64,000 nt of DNA from Plantibacter sp. PA-3-X8 (GTDB taxonomy: Bacteria; Actinomycetota; Actinomycetes; Actinomycetales; Microbacteriaceae): the NCBI RefSeq assembly GCF_003856975.1, contig NZ_CP033107.1, positions 2,728,001 to 2,792,000 on the forward strand. The letters run 5' to 3'. The translations under genes and the position numbers were made by a program. Shown in pieces: positions 41,145-49,500 of this stretch (within the stretch, counting starts at the first letter, position 1; every line of letters starts with the position of its first letter). The notes under the pieces are model-generated. The model had not been told where the DNA came from and did not search any database. It saw only the letters and a program-made list of their open reading frames with translations.

Positions 41145-42037
41145 TGGCCACGCCAACCGTGCTCAGCACCCAGTCCATCACCACGGCGAACGCCACCCCG
41201 AAGCAGCGGACCAGGGGAGAGCGGGTGAGCTGGTCGACGACGATCATCCTGCTGCTCTGCGCCGTGACCGTCCTCCTGCCGCTCTACGTGACGATCTCGA
41301 TGGCGTTCAAGACCGACACCCAGTCGGTCGACGGCAACGCCTTCTCGCTCCCGGCACCGTTCAGCATCGACGGCTTCGTCCAGGCGTGGACGCTCACGAA
41401 GTTCCCGGTCGGCTTCGCGATGTCGCTCCTCGTCACCGCAGGGACCGTGGTCGCGACCATCATCCTCGCCTCCTTCGCTGCGTACGCCATCGTGCGCAAC
41501 TGGGATCGCCGACTGTTCCGCTTCTCGTTCTTCTACCTGCTCGCCGCGATGTTCATCCCGTTCCCGGTCGTCGCCCTGCCGCAGATCCAGCTGACCGGTC
41601 GTGTCGGACTCGACAACCCGTTCGGCGTGATCATCCTCGCCACGATGTTCCAGCTGAGCTTCAGCGTGCTGCTGTTCACGGCGTTCCTGCGATCGATCCC
41701 GATCGAACTCGAGGAGAGTGCGCGCATCGACGGTGCGAGCACCTGGCAGACGTTCTGGAAGCTGATCTTCCCGCTCCTGGCTCCCATGAGCGCCACGGTC
41801 GGCATCTTCGCGTTCCTCTACGCCTGGAACGACTTCATGATGCCGTCGCTGATCATCTCGGACGCGGGACTCCAGACCCTCCCGGTGCGGCAGAACCTCT
41901 TCCAGACCCAGTTCAGCAGCAACTACAACGTCGCCTTCGCCTCGTACCTGATGGCGATGGCCCCCGCGATCATCGCCTACCTGTTCGCGCAGCGTTGGGT
42001 GATGTCGGGCGTCACCCAGGGTGCCGTCAAGGGGTGA
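41144..42037 (+). CDS. Sugar ABC transporter permease (MalG-like)
   Basis: A 297-residue CUT1 permease with six helices and the EAA loop ESARIDGASTWQTFWKLIFP. The C-terminus QGAVKG is typical of MalG-type subunits. Its ATG shares one base with the preceding stop codon (TGATG). It forms the second half of the alpha-glucoside channel and is followed by the intracellular glucosidase 65 bases later. Confidence 0.93.
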   Translation: MATPTVLSTQSITTANATPKQRTRGERVSWSTTIILLLCAVTVLLPLYVTISMAFKTDTQSVDGNAFSLPAPFSIDGFVQAWTLTKFPVGFAMSLLVTAGTVVATIILASFAAYAIVRNWDRRLFRFSFFYLLAAMFIPFPVVALPQIQLTGRVGLDNPFGVIILATMFQLSFSVLLFTAFLRSIPIELEESARIDGASTWQTFWKLIFPLLAPMSATVGIFAFLYAWNDFMMPSLIISDAGLQTLPVRQNLFQTQFSSNYNVAFASYLMAMAPAIIAYLFAQRWVMSGVTQGAVKG

Positions 42038-42102
42038 CCCGTTCGACCGACGGACCGACACCAGGTACATCCACCACCAGAGAGACCGAGGACCACGCCG
42101 TC

Positions 42103-43803
42103 ATGACCGACGCACTACTCGTCGACACCGACACCGACTTGACCGACTCCCAGCAGACGGCCGCCGCCAGCTGGTGGCGTCAGGCCGCCGTGTACCAGAT
42201 CTACCCGCGGAGCTTCGCCGACGCGGACGGGGACGGTCTCGGCGACCTGCCGGGCATCCGCTCCCGGGTCGACTATCTCGCCGAGCTCGGGATCGACGCG
42301 ATCTGGCTCAGTCCGTTCTACCCCTCGGCGCTGGCCGACGGCGGGTACGACGTCGCGGACTACCGCGACGTCGACCCGCGGCTCGGCACGTTGGAGGACT
42401 TCGATGAATTGATCGCCGCCCTGCACGAGCGCGGGATCCGGGTCATCGTGGACATCGTGCCGAACCACACCTCGGATCTGCACGAGTGGTTCCAGGAGGC
42501 GCTCGCCGCCGGCCGCGGGTCGGCGGCTCGCGACCGGTACGTCTTCCGCGAGGGGAAGGGCGCATCGGGGGAGGAACCGCCCACCGATTGGGAGTCGGTG
42601 TTCGGTGGCCCCGCCTGGGAGCGAGTCGAGGACGGCCAGTGGTACTTCCACAACTTCGCCACCGAACAGCCGGACCTCAACTGGGACCACCCCGAGGTCC
42701 GCGCCGACTTCCTGAAGACGTTGCGGTTCTGGTCGGATCGGGGCGTGGACGGCTTCCGGATCGACGTCGCGCACATGCTCACGAAGGACCTCACCGAGCC
42801 GCTGCCGAGTCGTGCTGAACTGGAACTGATGCCGCAGGACGGCAACCATCCGCTCCTGGACCGCGACGACGTGCACGAGGTCTACGCGGAATGGCGGCGG
42901 GTGTTCGAGGAGTACGACCCGCCGCGCACCGCGGTCGCCGAAGCGTGGGTGAGTTCACCTGAGCGCCGGGCGAAGTACGCATCGGCCGAGGGACTCGGCC
43001 AGGCCTTCAACTTCGACCTGCTCGAGGCGGACTTCGATGCCGACGAGTTCCGCACGGTCATCACCGACAACCTGGCACAGGCGGCGGAGACGGGGTCGTC
43101 GACGACGTGGGTGCTGTCCAACCACGATGTGACCCGTCACGCCACGCGGTACGGACTTTCACCCCTGGCCGGGCGCCCGGTGAAGCAGGGCACCGAGTGG
43201 GTCGCAGCGGGCGGACCTGAGGCCGACATCGATCGCGACCAGGGGCTCAGACGCGCGCGAGCGGCGACGCTCCTGCTCCTCGGACTTCCCGGCAGCACCT
43301 ACCTCTACCAGGGGGAGGAGCTCGGCCTGCAGGAGGTCGCCGCGATCACGGCGGAGCAGCGTCAGGACCCCGCGTTCTTCCGCGGCGGCGAGTACGACGG
43401 GCTGGGCCGCGACGGTTGCCGCGTGCCGTTGCCGTGGTCGGCGGACGGACCGGCCTTCGGCTTCGGAGGTGCGGTCGCGCACCTGCCGCAACCGGCCTGG
43501 TTCGCCGAGTACGCGGTCGACGTGGAGGCAGCGGATCCGACCTCGACGCTCTCGCTCTACCGCGAGGCACTCCGGCTGCGACGACTGCTGCAGACCGAGG
43601 AGCGCCTCGAGTGGATCGAAACGGGGAGGCCCGACGTCGTCCGATTCGTGCGGCCGAACGGTTGGCAGGTCGTGACGAACTTCGGCACCGCGCCGTTCCC
43701 CCTCCCCGCGGAGGCCGGACCGGTCGTGCTCGGCGCGCTCGTGGACGGGGAGATTGCCGGAGCGTCGACGGTGTGGATCGCCTCGCCGAGCCTGCTCGAG
43801 TGA
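42103..43803 (+). CDS. GH13 alpha-glucosidase
   Basis: A 566-residue cytoplasmic glycoside hydrolase of family 13 (oligo-1,6-glucosidase/alpha-glucosidase group). The barrel start WWRQAAVYQIYPRSFADADG is diagnostic. Catalytic residues are nucleophile Asp221 (DGFRIDVAH), acid/base Glu280 (AVAEAWV) and stabiliser Asp342 (LSNHDVTR). QIYPRSF and the absence of a signal peptide fit an intracellular enzyme that hydrolyses imported alpha-glucosides to glucose. It is the last gene of the ROK-flanked operon. Confidence 0.94.
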   Translation: MTDALLVDTDTDLTDSQQTAAASWWRQAAVYQIYPRSFADADGDGLGDLPGIRSRVDYLAELGIDAIWLSPFYPSALADGGYDVADYRDVDPRLGTLEDFDELIAALHERGIRVIVDIVPNHTSDLHEWFQEALAAGRGSAARDRYVFREGKGASGEEPPTDWESVFGGPAWERVEDGQWYFHNFATEQPDLNWDHPEVRADFLKTLRFWSDRGVDGFRIDVAHMLTKDLTEPLPSRAELELMPQDGNHPLLDRDDVHEVYAEWRRVFEEYDPPRTAVAEAWVSSPERRAKYASAEGLGQAFNFDLLEADFDADEFRTVITDNLAQAAETGSSTTWVLSNHDVTRHATRYGLSPLAGRPVKQGTEWVAAGGPEADIDRDQGLRRARAATLLLLGLPGSTYLYQGEELGLQEVAAITAEQRQDPAFFRGGEYDGLGRDGCRVPLPWSADGPAFGFGGAVAHLPQPAWFAEYAVDVEAADPTSTLSLYREALRLRRLLQTEERLEWIETGRPDVVRFVRPNGWQVVTNFGTAPFPLPAEAGPVVLGALVDGEIAGASTVWIASPSLLE

Positions 43804-43813
43804 TCGTCGAGCG

Positions 43814-43847
43814 CTGATCGGGGCGGAATCGACCTGGCCCCGATCAG
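43814..43847. terminator. Bidirectional hairpin between two sugar loci
   Basis: CTGATCGGGGC (43814-43824) and GCCCCGATCAG (43837-43847) form a perfect 11-base stem with a 12-base loop in the 71-base gap between the convergent alpha-glucosidase and serine hydrolase genes. Confidence 0.7.
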
Positions 43848-43874
43848 CCGACCATTGTCGCGAAGCGATCCGTG

Positions 43875-45056
43875 TCAACGAACGGTGCCGGTGAGGGACT
43901 CGTGCAAGGCGTCGATGATCGCCGTGGCGCGCACGTCGCCGACGCCCTCCATCTGATTCGTCAAGAATGCGAACCCGATGTCCTGGCGTGGATCGGCGAA
44001 CGCGACCTGTCCGCCGGCACCGTCGTGCCCGAAGCTGCTCGACGACAGGTAGTGGCGGGCCTCGCTGTCGAGCTGGAACCCCATACCCCAGGCCGGCCAC
44101 GGCCCGGGAACCTCCCAGACGGGCGGACCGGACGATTGCACGGCGGTGGCCGCGGCGATGGTGGGCACGTCGAGCAACCGGACGCCGTCGGTCTCGCGGA
44201 ACGAGGCCGACCAGATTGCGGCCAGGGCCCGGGCGCTGGCGATCCCTCCGGCGCCGGGAATCTCCGCCGCCTGGACCTCGGGTCGGTTGAACCCGGCCTC
44301 CGGGCCGACGAGTTCGGGCGGCAGAGCACCGCCGAGCGTCATCGCCTGCTCCGACCAATCGACGACGCCCGGTGCCCGGGCCGCCGCCTGGACCCGCGTC
44401 AGCTCCGCGAGCGAGTCGCCGACGAGCATGGTGGCGACTCTCCCGTGTTCGGAGGGGGGCAGACCGATCCACGCGTCAGCGCCGAGCGGACGCGCGACCA
44501 GGTCCTGGAACGACGCTCCGACGCTCATCCCCGTCACTCGGCGGACGACCTCACCGATCAGCCAACCGTGGGTGATCGCGTGGTAGGCGTATCCGGCTCC
44601 CGGCTCCCAGAGCGGCGCCTGCGCCGCGAGTCGCCCGGTGACCGTGTCCCATTCGAGCAGCTCGCTGGGGGTGAGCGGGATGCGTGGTGCGGAGAGCCCT
44701 GCCCGATGCGCGAGCAGCTCCCGCACGCGCACCGCCGACTTGCCCGCAGCCGCGAACTCCGGCCAGTACTCGACAACCGGTGCATCGTAGGAGAGCCGTC
44801 CCTCCTGCACGAGCCGCGCCGCCAACAGCGACATCAGACCCTTCGTACAGGAGAAGACCACGCTCAGTGTGTCGTCGCGCCACGGGATGGAGGCCGCGGC
44901 ATCGGTGGTCCCGGCCCAGAGGTCGACGACGGACACGCCACGGTGACGGACGGCGAGCGCGGCACCCATCGTCGGCTGGCCGTCGAAGGCACGCTCGAAC
45001 GAGGCGGCGACCGACTCGAAGCCGGGGGAGACCAGGCCGTGCACCGTGACCGTCAT
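43875..45056 (-). CDS. Serine hydrolase, class C beta-lactamase fold (esterase EstB-like)
   Basis: A 393-residue enzyme with the penicillin-binding/beta-lactamase fold used by many esterases. The nucleophile motif is S-x-x-K at Ser69-Lys72 (VFSCTKGLMSL), the general-base tyrosine region is GYAYHAITHGWL (Tyr158) and the third motif GHDGAGG is near residue 350. No signal peptide is seen, which argues against a true beta-lactamase. The ATG overlaps the stop of the GH32-like gene (ATGA), so it is coexpressed with sugar breakdown and might remove ester groups from imported oligosaccharides. That role is inference. Confidence 0.86.
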   Translation of the reverse strand: MTVTVHGLVSPGFESVAASFERAFDGQPTMGAALAVRHRGVSVVDLWAGTTDAAASIPWRDDTLSVVFSCTKGLMSLLAARLVQEGRLSYDAPVVEYWPEFAAAGKSAVRVRELLAHRAGLSAPRIPLTPSELLEWDTVTGRLAAQAPLWEPGAGYAYHAITHGWLIGEVVRRVTGMSVGASFQDLVARPLGADAWIGLPPSEHGRVATMLVGDSLAELTRVQAAARAPGVVDWSEQAMTLGGALPPELVGPEAGFNRPEVQAAEIPGAGGIASARALAAIWSASFRETDGVRLLDVPTIAAATAVQSSGPPVWEVPGPWPAWGMGFQLDSEARHYLSSSSFGHDGAGGQVAFADPRQDIGFAFLTNQMEGVGDVRATAIIDALHESLTGTVR

Positions 45057-46045
45057 GAGCCCACCTCGTCCATGGTCGCACGTCGAGGCTTCGGGGGTTC
45101 CGGTCGTGGTGGGAGGAGATCCTCGACCGGCAGCGGGTCGCTGATCGTCCCGACGAACCGACCGTCGTCGTCCTGGTTGACGAACGCGAGCAGCACCTGC
45201 CTACCTGATCGGTCCGTGATGATGCGCCCGCTGTAGAGCCGTTCGTCGAGGATGAGCCTCGCGTCCTCGGGGAAGAACGGTCCCGCAGGGCCCGCCGCGG
45301 GAGCGATCCACACCCCTCCCGTCTCTCCGGACACCTTGCGCGAGCCGGCGAGCATCGACGTGTCGCAGGAGAACAGGACGGACCAGCCCTCCGCCGTCTC
45401 GATCGGTTGCAGGACTTCCAGATGCTCGAACCCGGCACCGGGCTCACTCAACGGGGGAGCGGGACGCCACGAGCTGAGGTCATGGGAGACCGCGTGTCCG
45501 ACGACGCCGCGGTCCGAGTCCGGACCGCGATTCGCCCGGGCGGTCACGAGCATGTGCCAGCCGTCACCGGCCGGATCGGCGAACACCCACGGGTCGCGCC
45601 ACGCCTCCTCCGGCCAGCTGCCGTCACCGAGTCGTTCGTACCACGGGCCGTCGGCAGCCAGGACGGGGCCGTCCTGCTTCGACCAGGTGTGCAGGTCGCT
45701 CGACGTCGCGACGCCCACCGTCTCGATGTTCGCGTGGCTCTCCGCGTCGAGGAACCGCGAGCCCGTGTAGAAGAGGTACCAGCGGTCGCTCGGCCCCAGC
45801 ACGACGCTGCCGGTCCAGGTCGCCGTCCCATCGAAGGCGGACGGCTCGCCCGGCGACAGGACCGGTCCGAGATCGGTCCACGTCCGCAGGTCCTCCGAGG
45901 TCGCGTGTCCGATCCGGGCGTTGCGGTGCCGTCGCTGGGGGTCGCCGAGCGATTTCGGCGCGTGCAGGTAGAAGAGGTGGAAGGTGTCGCCGTCGTCGGC
46001 GAACCAGAAGTCCCACACCCAGTGGTCGTCGAGTTCGAAGGTCAT
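45053..46045 (-). CDS. GH32-like (clan GH-J) beta-fructosidase homologue
   Basis: A 330-residue five-bladed beta-propeller enzyme. The nucleophile region is HWVWDFWFADDG (Asp12), the RDP motif is EEAWRDPWVF (150-152) and the acid/base lies in FEHLEVLQP (Glu210). It is shorter than usual GH32 enzymes and lacks the C-terminal beta-sandwich. There is no signal peptide, so it should act in the cytoplasm on an imported fructoside such as sucrose or a short fructan. It lies downstream of the CUT1 permeases and overlaps the serine hydrolase gene. Assignment to GH32 rather than another five-bladed propeller family is likely but not certain. Confidence 0.78.
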   Translation of the reverse strand: MTFELDDHWVWDFWFADDGDTFHLFYLHAPKSLGDPQRRHRNARIGHATSEDLRTWTDLGPVLSPGEPSAFDGTATWTGSVVLGPSDRWYLFYTGSRFLDAESHANIETVGVATSSDLHTWSKQDGPVLAADGPWYERLGDGSWPEEAWRDPWVFADPAGDGWHMLVTARANRGPDSDRGVVGHAVSHDLSSWRPAPPLSEPGAGFEHLEVLQPIETAEGWSVLFSCDTSMLAGSRKVSGETGGVWIAPAAGPAGPFFPEDARLILDERLYSGRIITDRSGRQVLLAFVNQDDDGRFVGTISDPLPVEDLLPPRPEPPKPRRATMDEVGS

Positions 46046-46108
46046 GTACGGAGCCGATCGTGGAAGGAGTGGGTTGATTCAGGGCGCTGGTGCGGAGCCG
46101 TCATGGGG

Positions 46109-46933
46109 TCAGCCCTTGACGGCGCCCTGCAGCAACGCGGTGATGAATTGGCGCTGGAAGACGACGAACACGAGGATCGTCGGGACGACGATGAGTAGCG
46201 CGCCCGCGTTCAGCAGCGGGATGCTGTTGCTGTACTGCCCCTGGAAGAACGTGAGAGCGCCGGCGACCGTCCGGTTGAGCGGGTCGGACACGAGCACCAC
46301 CGGCAGGAGGAACTGGTTCCAGGTCCACAGGAACAGGAGGATGGCGAGTGCCGACAGCGCCGGGCGGGCGAGCGGTAGTTGAATGCGCACGAATTCCTGC
46401 CAGGTCGTCGCCCCGTCGACCCGAGCCGCTTCCGAGAGTTCGGAAGGGATCCGCACGAAGTGTGCTCGCATCCAGACCACGCTGAACGGCATGAACAGGC
46501 CGATGAGCGGCAGGATGATCGCCCACTGCGTGTTCAGCAGTCCGAGCGATTGGATCTCGTAGTACAGCGGGATGATGAGCGACTCGAACGGGATCGTGAG
46601 TCCGACGATGAGGAAGACGAACACGAAGCCTCCACCTCGAATCCGCAGGTTGCCGAGCGCGTACCCTGCCAGAGTCGCGAACAGCAGACTCACCGGTACG
46701 ACGCCGAGGACGATCAGTGCGCTGGAGCCCATCAGCTGCCACACGTGGCCGGTCTCGAACGCGAGGACGAAGTTGCCCCACTGCGGGTCGGTGGGCCAGG
46801 TCAGCCCCGTCGGGTTCACCTCTGCAGGCTGCAGGGCCGCCGAGATCATGTTGAGGAGGGGCAGGACGGTGAGGACGAGGACGACGACCAGGATGGCACG
46901 GCCGAGGATGACTTCGGTCTTCGAGGTGATCAT
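46109..46933 (-). CDS. Sugar ABC transporter permease (MalG-like)
   Basis: A 274-residue CUT1 permease with six helices and the EAA loop EAARVDGATTWQEFVRIQLP; the C-terminus QGAVKG is typical of the MalG side. The ATG at 46933 overlaps the stop of the other permease gene (ATGA). A longer open frame runs upstream but is antisense-quality sequence inside the neighbouring gene. It works with the 46930-47844 permease and the lipoprotein at 47918-49273. Confidence 0.93.
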   Translation of the reverse strand: MITSKTEVILGRAILVVVLVLTVLPLLNMISAALQPAEVNPTGLTWPTDPQWGNFVLAFETGHVWQLMGSSALIVLGVVPVSLLFATLAGYALGNLRIRGGGFVFVFLIVGLTIPFESLIIPLYYEIQSLGLLNTQWAIILPLIGLFMPFSVVWMRAHFVRIPSELSEAARVDGATTWQEFVRIQLPLARPALSALAILLFLWTWNQFLLPVVLVSDPLNRTVAGALTFFQGQYSNSIPLLNAGALLIVVPTILVFVVFQRQFITALLQGAVKG

Positions 46934-47844
46934 CGATCGCTCACTTTCGCCAGACGCTGCAGGGGGAGGACGCAGGCGAGGACGAGCACCATGAGGACGA
47001 TGCCGAACGCCGAGGCGAGGCCGACGTCGCTCTGGGTGAACCCGATGCGGTAGATGGAGATGCCGGGGACGAGGGTCGAACGGCCGGGGCCTCCGAGGGT
47101 GGTGGTGTAGATGATGTCGAAGCTGCTGAGTGCGGCGATGACCGTGATCGTCACGAGCACGGAGATCTCCTGACGCAGGCCCGGCACGGTGATGGTGGTG
47201 AACTCGCGCAGCCAGCCGGCGCCGTCCAAGCGGATCGCCTCGTACAGGGACGAGTCGATCTTGCCGATACCGGTGAGGAACAGGACGGTGCAGAGGCCCG
47301 TGAGCACCCACGAGCCGATGAGTCCGACCGCGGGCAGCGCCGTCTGGAAGTCACCGAGCCACGGACGCGCCAGACCGCCGAGTCCGACGGCGCCGAGGAT
47401 CTGGTTCACGGCTCCCGTCTGCGCGTACATCCAGGACCAGGCGATACCGGCTGCCGCGAGCGGGATGATCTGCGGGAGGAAGAGGATCGTCTGTGACACC
47501 GTGGAGAACGGGCCGGGACGCATGGACCGCATCAGGTTGGCGAGAACGAGCCCAGCGGACACCGGGATTGCGGTGAAGAAGACGATGAGGATGAACGCGT
47601 TGCCGATGGACCCGAGCAGGTCGGGGTCGGTGAACACCCGCAGGTAGTTCGCGAACCCGACCCATTCGGACGGACCGACGCCGTTCCATCGGTAGAAGGA
47701 GTACTGCACGCCCGTCAACAGCGGATAGACGACGAACCCGATGTAGGCGAGCAGGGCGGGGATGGTGAAGAGCCACCCGATGAGGACCGCCCGCCGGGCC
47801 GCGGTGCGTCCGCGGGCCCGACGGGGTGCAATCGTGCCGGTCAT
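46930..47844 (-). CDS. Sugar ABC transporter permease (MalF-like)
   Basis: A 304-residue CUT1 permease with a basic N-terminus (APRRARGRTAARR), six helices and the EAA loop EAIRLDGAGWLREFTTITVP. It is separated from the binding-protein gene by a 73-base gap that contains a short hairpin. As in the other sugar operon, no ATPase is encoded. Confidence 0.93.
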   Translation of the reverse strand: MTGTIAPRRARGRTAARRAVLIGWLFTIPALLAYIGFVVYPLLTGVQYSFYRWNGVGPSEWVGFANYLRVFTDPDLLGSIGNAFILIVFFTAIPVSAGLVLANLMRSMRPGPFSTVSQTILFLPQIIPLAAAGIAWSWMYAQTGAVNQILGAVGLGGLARPWLGDFQTALPAVGLIGSWVLTGLCTVLFLTGIGKIDSSLYEAIRLDGAGWLREFTTITVPGLRQEISVLVTITVIAALSSFDIIYTTTLGGPGRSTLVPGISIYRIGFTQSDVGLASAFGIVLMVLVLACVLPLQRLAKVSDR

Positions 47845-47868
47845 GCCGGCAGCCCACGTCGGAGGTCG

Positions 47869-47887
47869 GCGTGCGTGAGCCGCACGC
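47869..47887 (-). promoter_or_regulatory. Intercistronic hairpin between binding protein and permease genes
   Basis: GCGTGC and GCACGC form a 6-base stem with a 7-base loop in the gap after the binding-protein gene. Hairpins here often stabilise the upstream mRNA or attenuate read-through, giving more binding protein than permease. It is modest in size, so the call is tentative. Confidence 0.35.
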
Positions 47888-47917
47888 AGAGGATCGGTCG
47901 ATTGCGGGTCATGGTGC

Positions 47918-49273
47918 TCAGCCGGCCAGTTCCTTGGTGTAGAAGTCCTGGACGGCGTCCACGAAGTCCTGGCCGGTGATCTTGCTCGTGACGAGCAGCT
48001 GGGACTCGGGGATGATGGCGCCCGCGTAGATACCGGCGGTCGCGTTCGACATGAAGTCCACCTGACCGTTCTCGGCGCCGATCTGCGCGGACATCTTCAG
48101 GGCGTCCTCGAGGAGGGAACCGGCCGGCACGGTGGGCAGCGCCTGGCTGGGGTCGCCTCCAGGAGCGGCTCCGGTGACGTCCACGACGATCTGGCGGGCT
48201 GCCTCGTCCGTGTGGATCCAGTTGAGGAAGTACACGATCTCGTTGAGGTGCTTGGACTTCGCCGCCACCGAGAAGGAGTTGGCAGCACCCATGGCCACGT
48301 GATCGCCGCCCGCCTTCACCGGCGGGACGAGGAAGAAGTCGACGTCGTCACCCATCTTCGCCTGCGTGTCCGCTGCGGCCCAGTTGCCGTTGAAGGTGAA
48401 GAGTCCCTCGCCGCCTTGGAACCGACTCACGAACGACGCGTAGTCGATCGCGTTGATGTCGCTCGGGAAGTATCCCGCGTCGGCCCAGCTCCGGATGAGC
48501 TCAGCGCCTTGGACGTTGCCCTTCGTGTCGTACGTGGCACCGGGCTTGTTGAAGATCCAGTCCGACATCTCGGCCTTGTCGCCGTACTGGTTCATGGCCG
48601 CCTGGATGACGAAGTTGACGACGCCGTCCTTGTCTCCCGCCATGATCGGCAGGACCCCGGCCGCCTTCGCGGTGGCGAAGTCGTCCTCGAGTTCGCCGAG
48701 CGTCGCCGGCGGCGCGTCGATTCCGAGTTGCTTGGCCAGCTTCAGGTTCATGTAGATGCCCGTCACGCTGTAGCCGAGGCCGAGCTGGTACAGCGATCCC
48801 TTGCCGCGGATGCCGTCGGCGTCGACCCGCAGCGGCGCGAGTTGCGACTCGGACCAGGCGTCCCAGCCGTAGGCCTCGGAGTACGGGTCGAGATTGGCGA
48901 GCAGGCCGTCCTTCACCGTGTCGCCGATGGTCGGGAGCCTGATGAGGTCGGGCGGGGTGTCGCTCGCGAGGAGTTTCGGCGCGTTCGCCGTGAGGTTCGC
49001 GAAGGTGTCGCGGTTGATCTTGAAGGTGATGTTCGGGTGTTGCTTCGTGAACTCGTCGGCCAGCTTCTCGGTGACCGGGAAGCCGGTCTCGTCGGCGATG
49101 GTGAGCTCGACCTTGTCCTTGGTCAGCGTGGTGCTGACGTCGACCGATGACGAGGCTGCGGGCGCCGAGCCGCCTGGAGCGCAGCCGGTGAGGGCGAGCG
49201 CGGAGGCCGCGGCGAGCGAGGCGAGGGCGACCGCTGAGCGGACGACTCCCCGACGGGAGGGACGGGTGAACAT
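47918..49273 (-). CDS. Sugar ABC transporter substrate-binding lipoprotein (CUT1)
   Basis: A 451-residue lipoprotein with lipobox LTGC (Cys31) after a basic, hydrophobic leader. The mature sequence has CUT1 binding-protein features (LADEFTKQHPNITFKINRDT; DTPPDLIRLPTIGD; GEGLFTFNGNWAAADTQ; AAKSKHLNEIVYFLNWI). The ATG at 49273 has AAGGAG upstream. Context (GH32-like enzyme, LacI regulator) suggests a fructose-containing oligosaccharide, but the ligand is not readable from the sequence. Confidence 0.93.
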   Translation of the reverse strand: MFTRPSRRGVVRSAVALASLAAASALALTGCAPGGSAPAASSSVDVSTTLTKDKVELTIADETGFPVTEKLADEFTKQHPNITFKINRDTFANLTANAPKLLASDTPPDLIRLPTIGDTVKDGLLANLDPYSEAYGWDAWSESQLAPLRVDADGIRGKGSLYQLGLGYSVTGIYMNLKLAKQLGIDAPPATLGELEDDFATAKAAGVLPIMAGDKDGVVNFVIQAAMNQYGDKAEMSDWIFNKPGATYDTKGNVQGAELIRSWADAGYFPSDINAIDYASFVSRFQGGEGLFTFNGNWAAADTQAKMGDDVDFFLVPPVKAGGDHVAMGAANSFSVAAKSKHLNEIVYFLNWIHTDEAARQIVVDVTGAAPGGDPSQALPTVPAGSLLEDALKMSAQIGAENGQVDFMSNATAGIYAGAIIPESQLLVTSKITGQDFVDAVQDFYTKELAG

Positions 49274-49401
49274 GAGGAGACTCCTTTGTCGAAGGTGCAG
49301 TGCTGTGACGTGCGCCGAGCGCGTCGACCCGACCCGGCCGCGCGCCTGAGGGGGACGAGCGGGCAACCGGACCGGCCTACCTAAATCCATGTAGTTCGTC
49401 A

Positions 49402-49415
49402 CTAAAAGGTTTTAG
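49402..49415. promoter_or_regulatory. Candidate LacI-family operator
   Basis: CTAAAAGGTTTTAG has perfect 6-base arms around GG. It lies in the 227-base gap between the binding-protein gene and the divergent LacI gene. A TTGACA -35 box reads on the minus strand at 49453-49448, which would put the transcription start near the operator. An AT-rich palindrome in this place is what a LacI repressor would be expected to use. Confidence 0.6.
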
Positions 49416-49500
49416 ATAGGAGTAATGTTCTGCGGAGGCCCAAGGTTTGTCAAGTGTGATCTGATGGACGGGTCGGAGACAGGAACCGAGGGGAGTAGCG

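Noticed and set aside
43875..45056. Serine hydrolase considered as an antibiotic-resistance beta-lactamase
   Set aside because: There is no signal peptide, and it is coupled to sugar metabolism genes; the motifs fit esterase-type members of the same fold.
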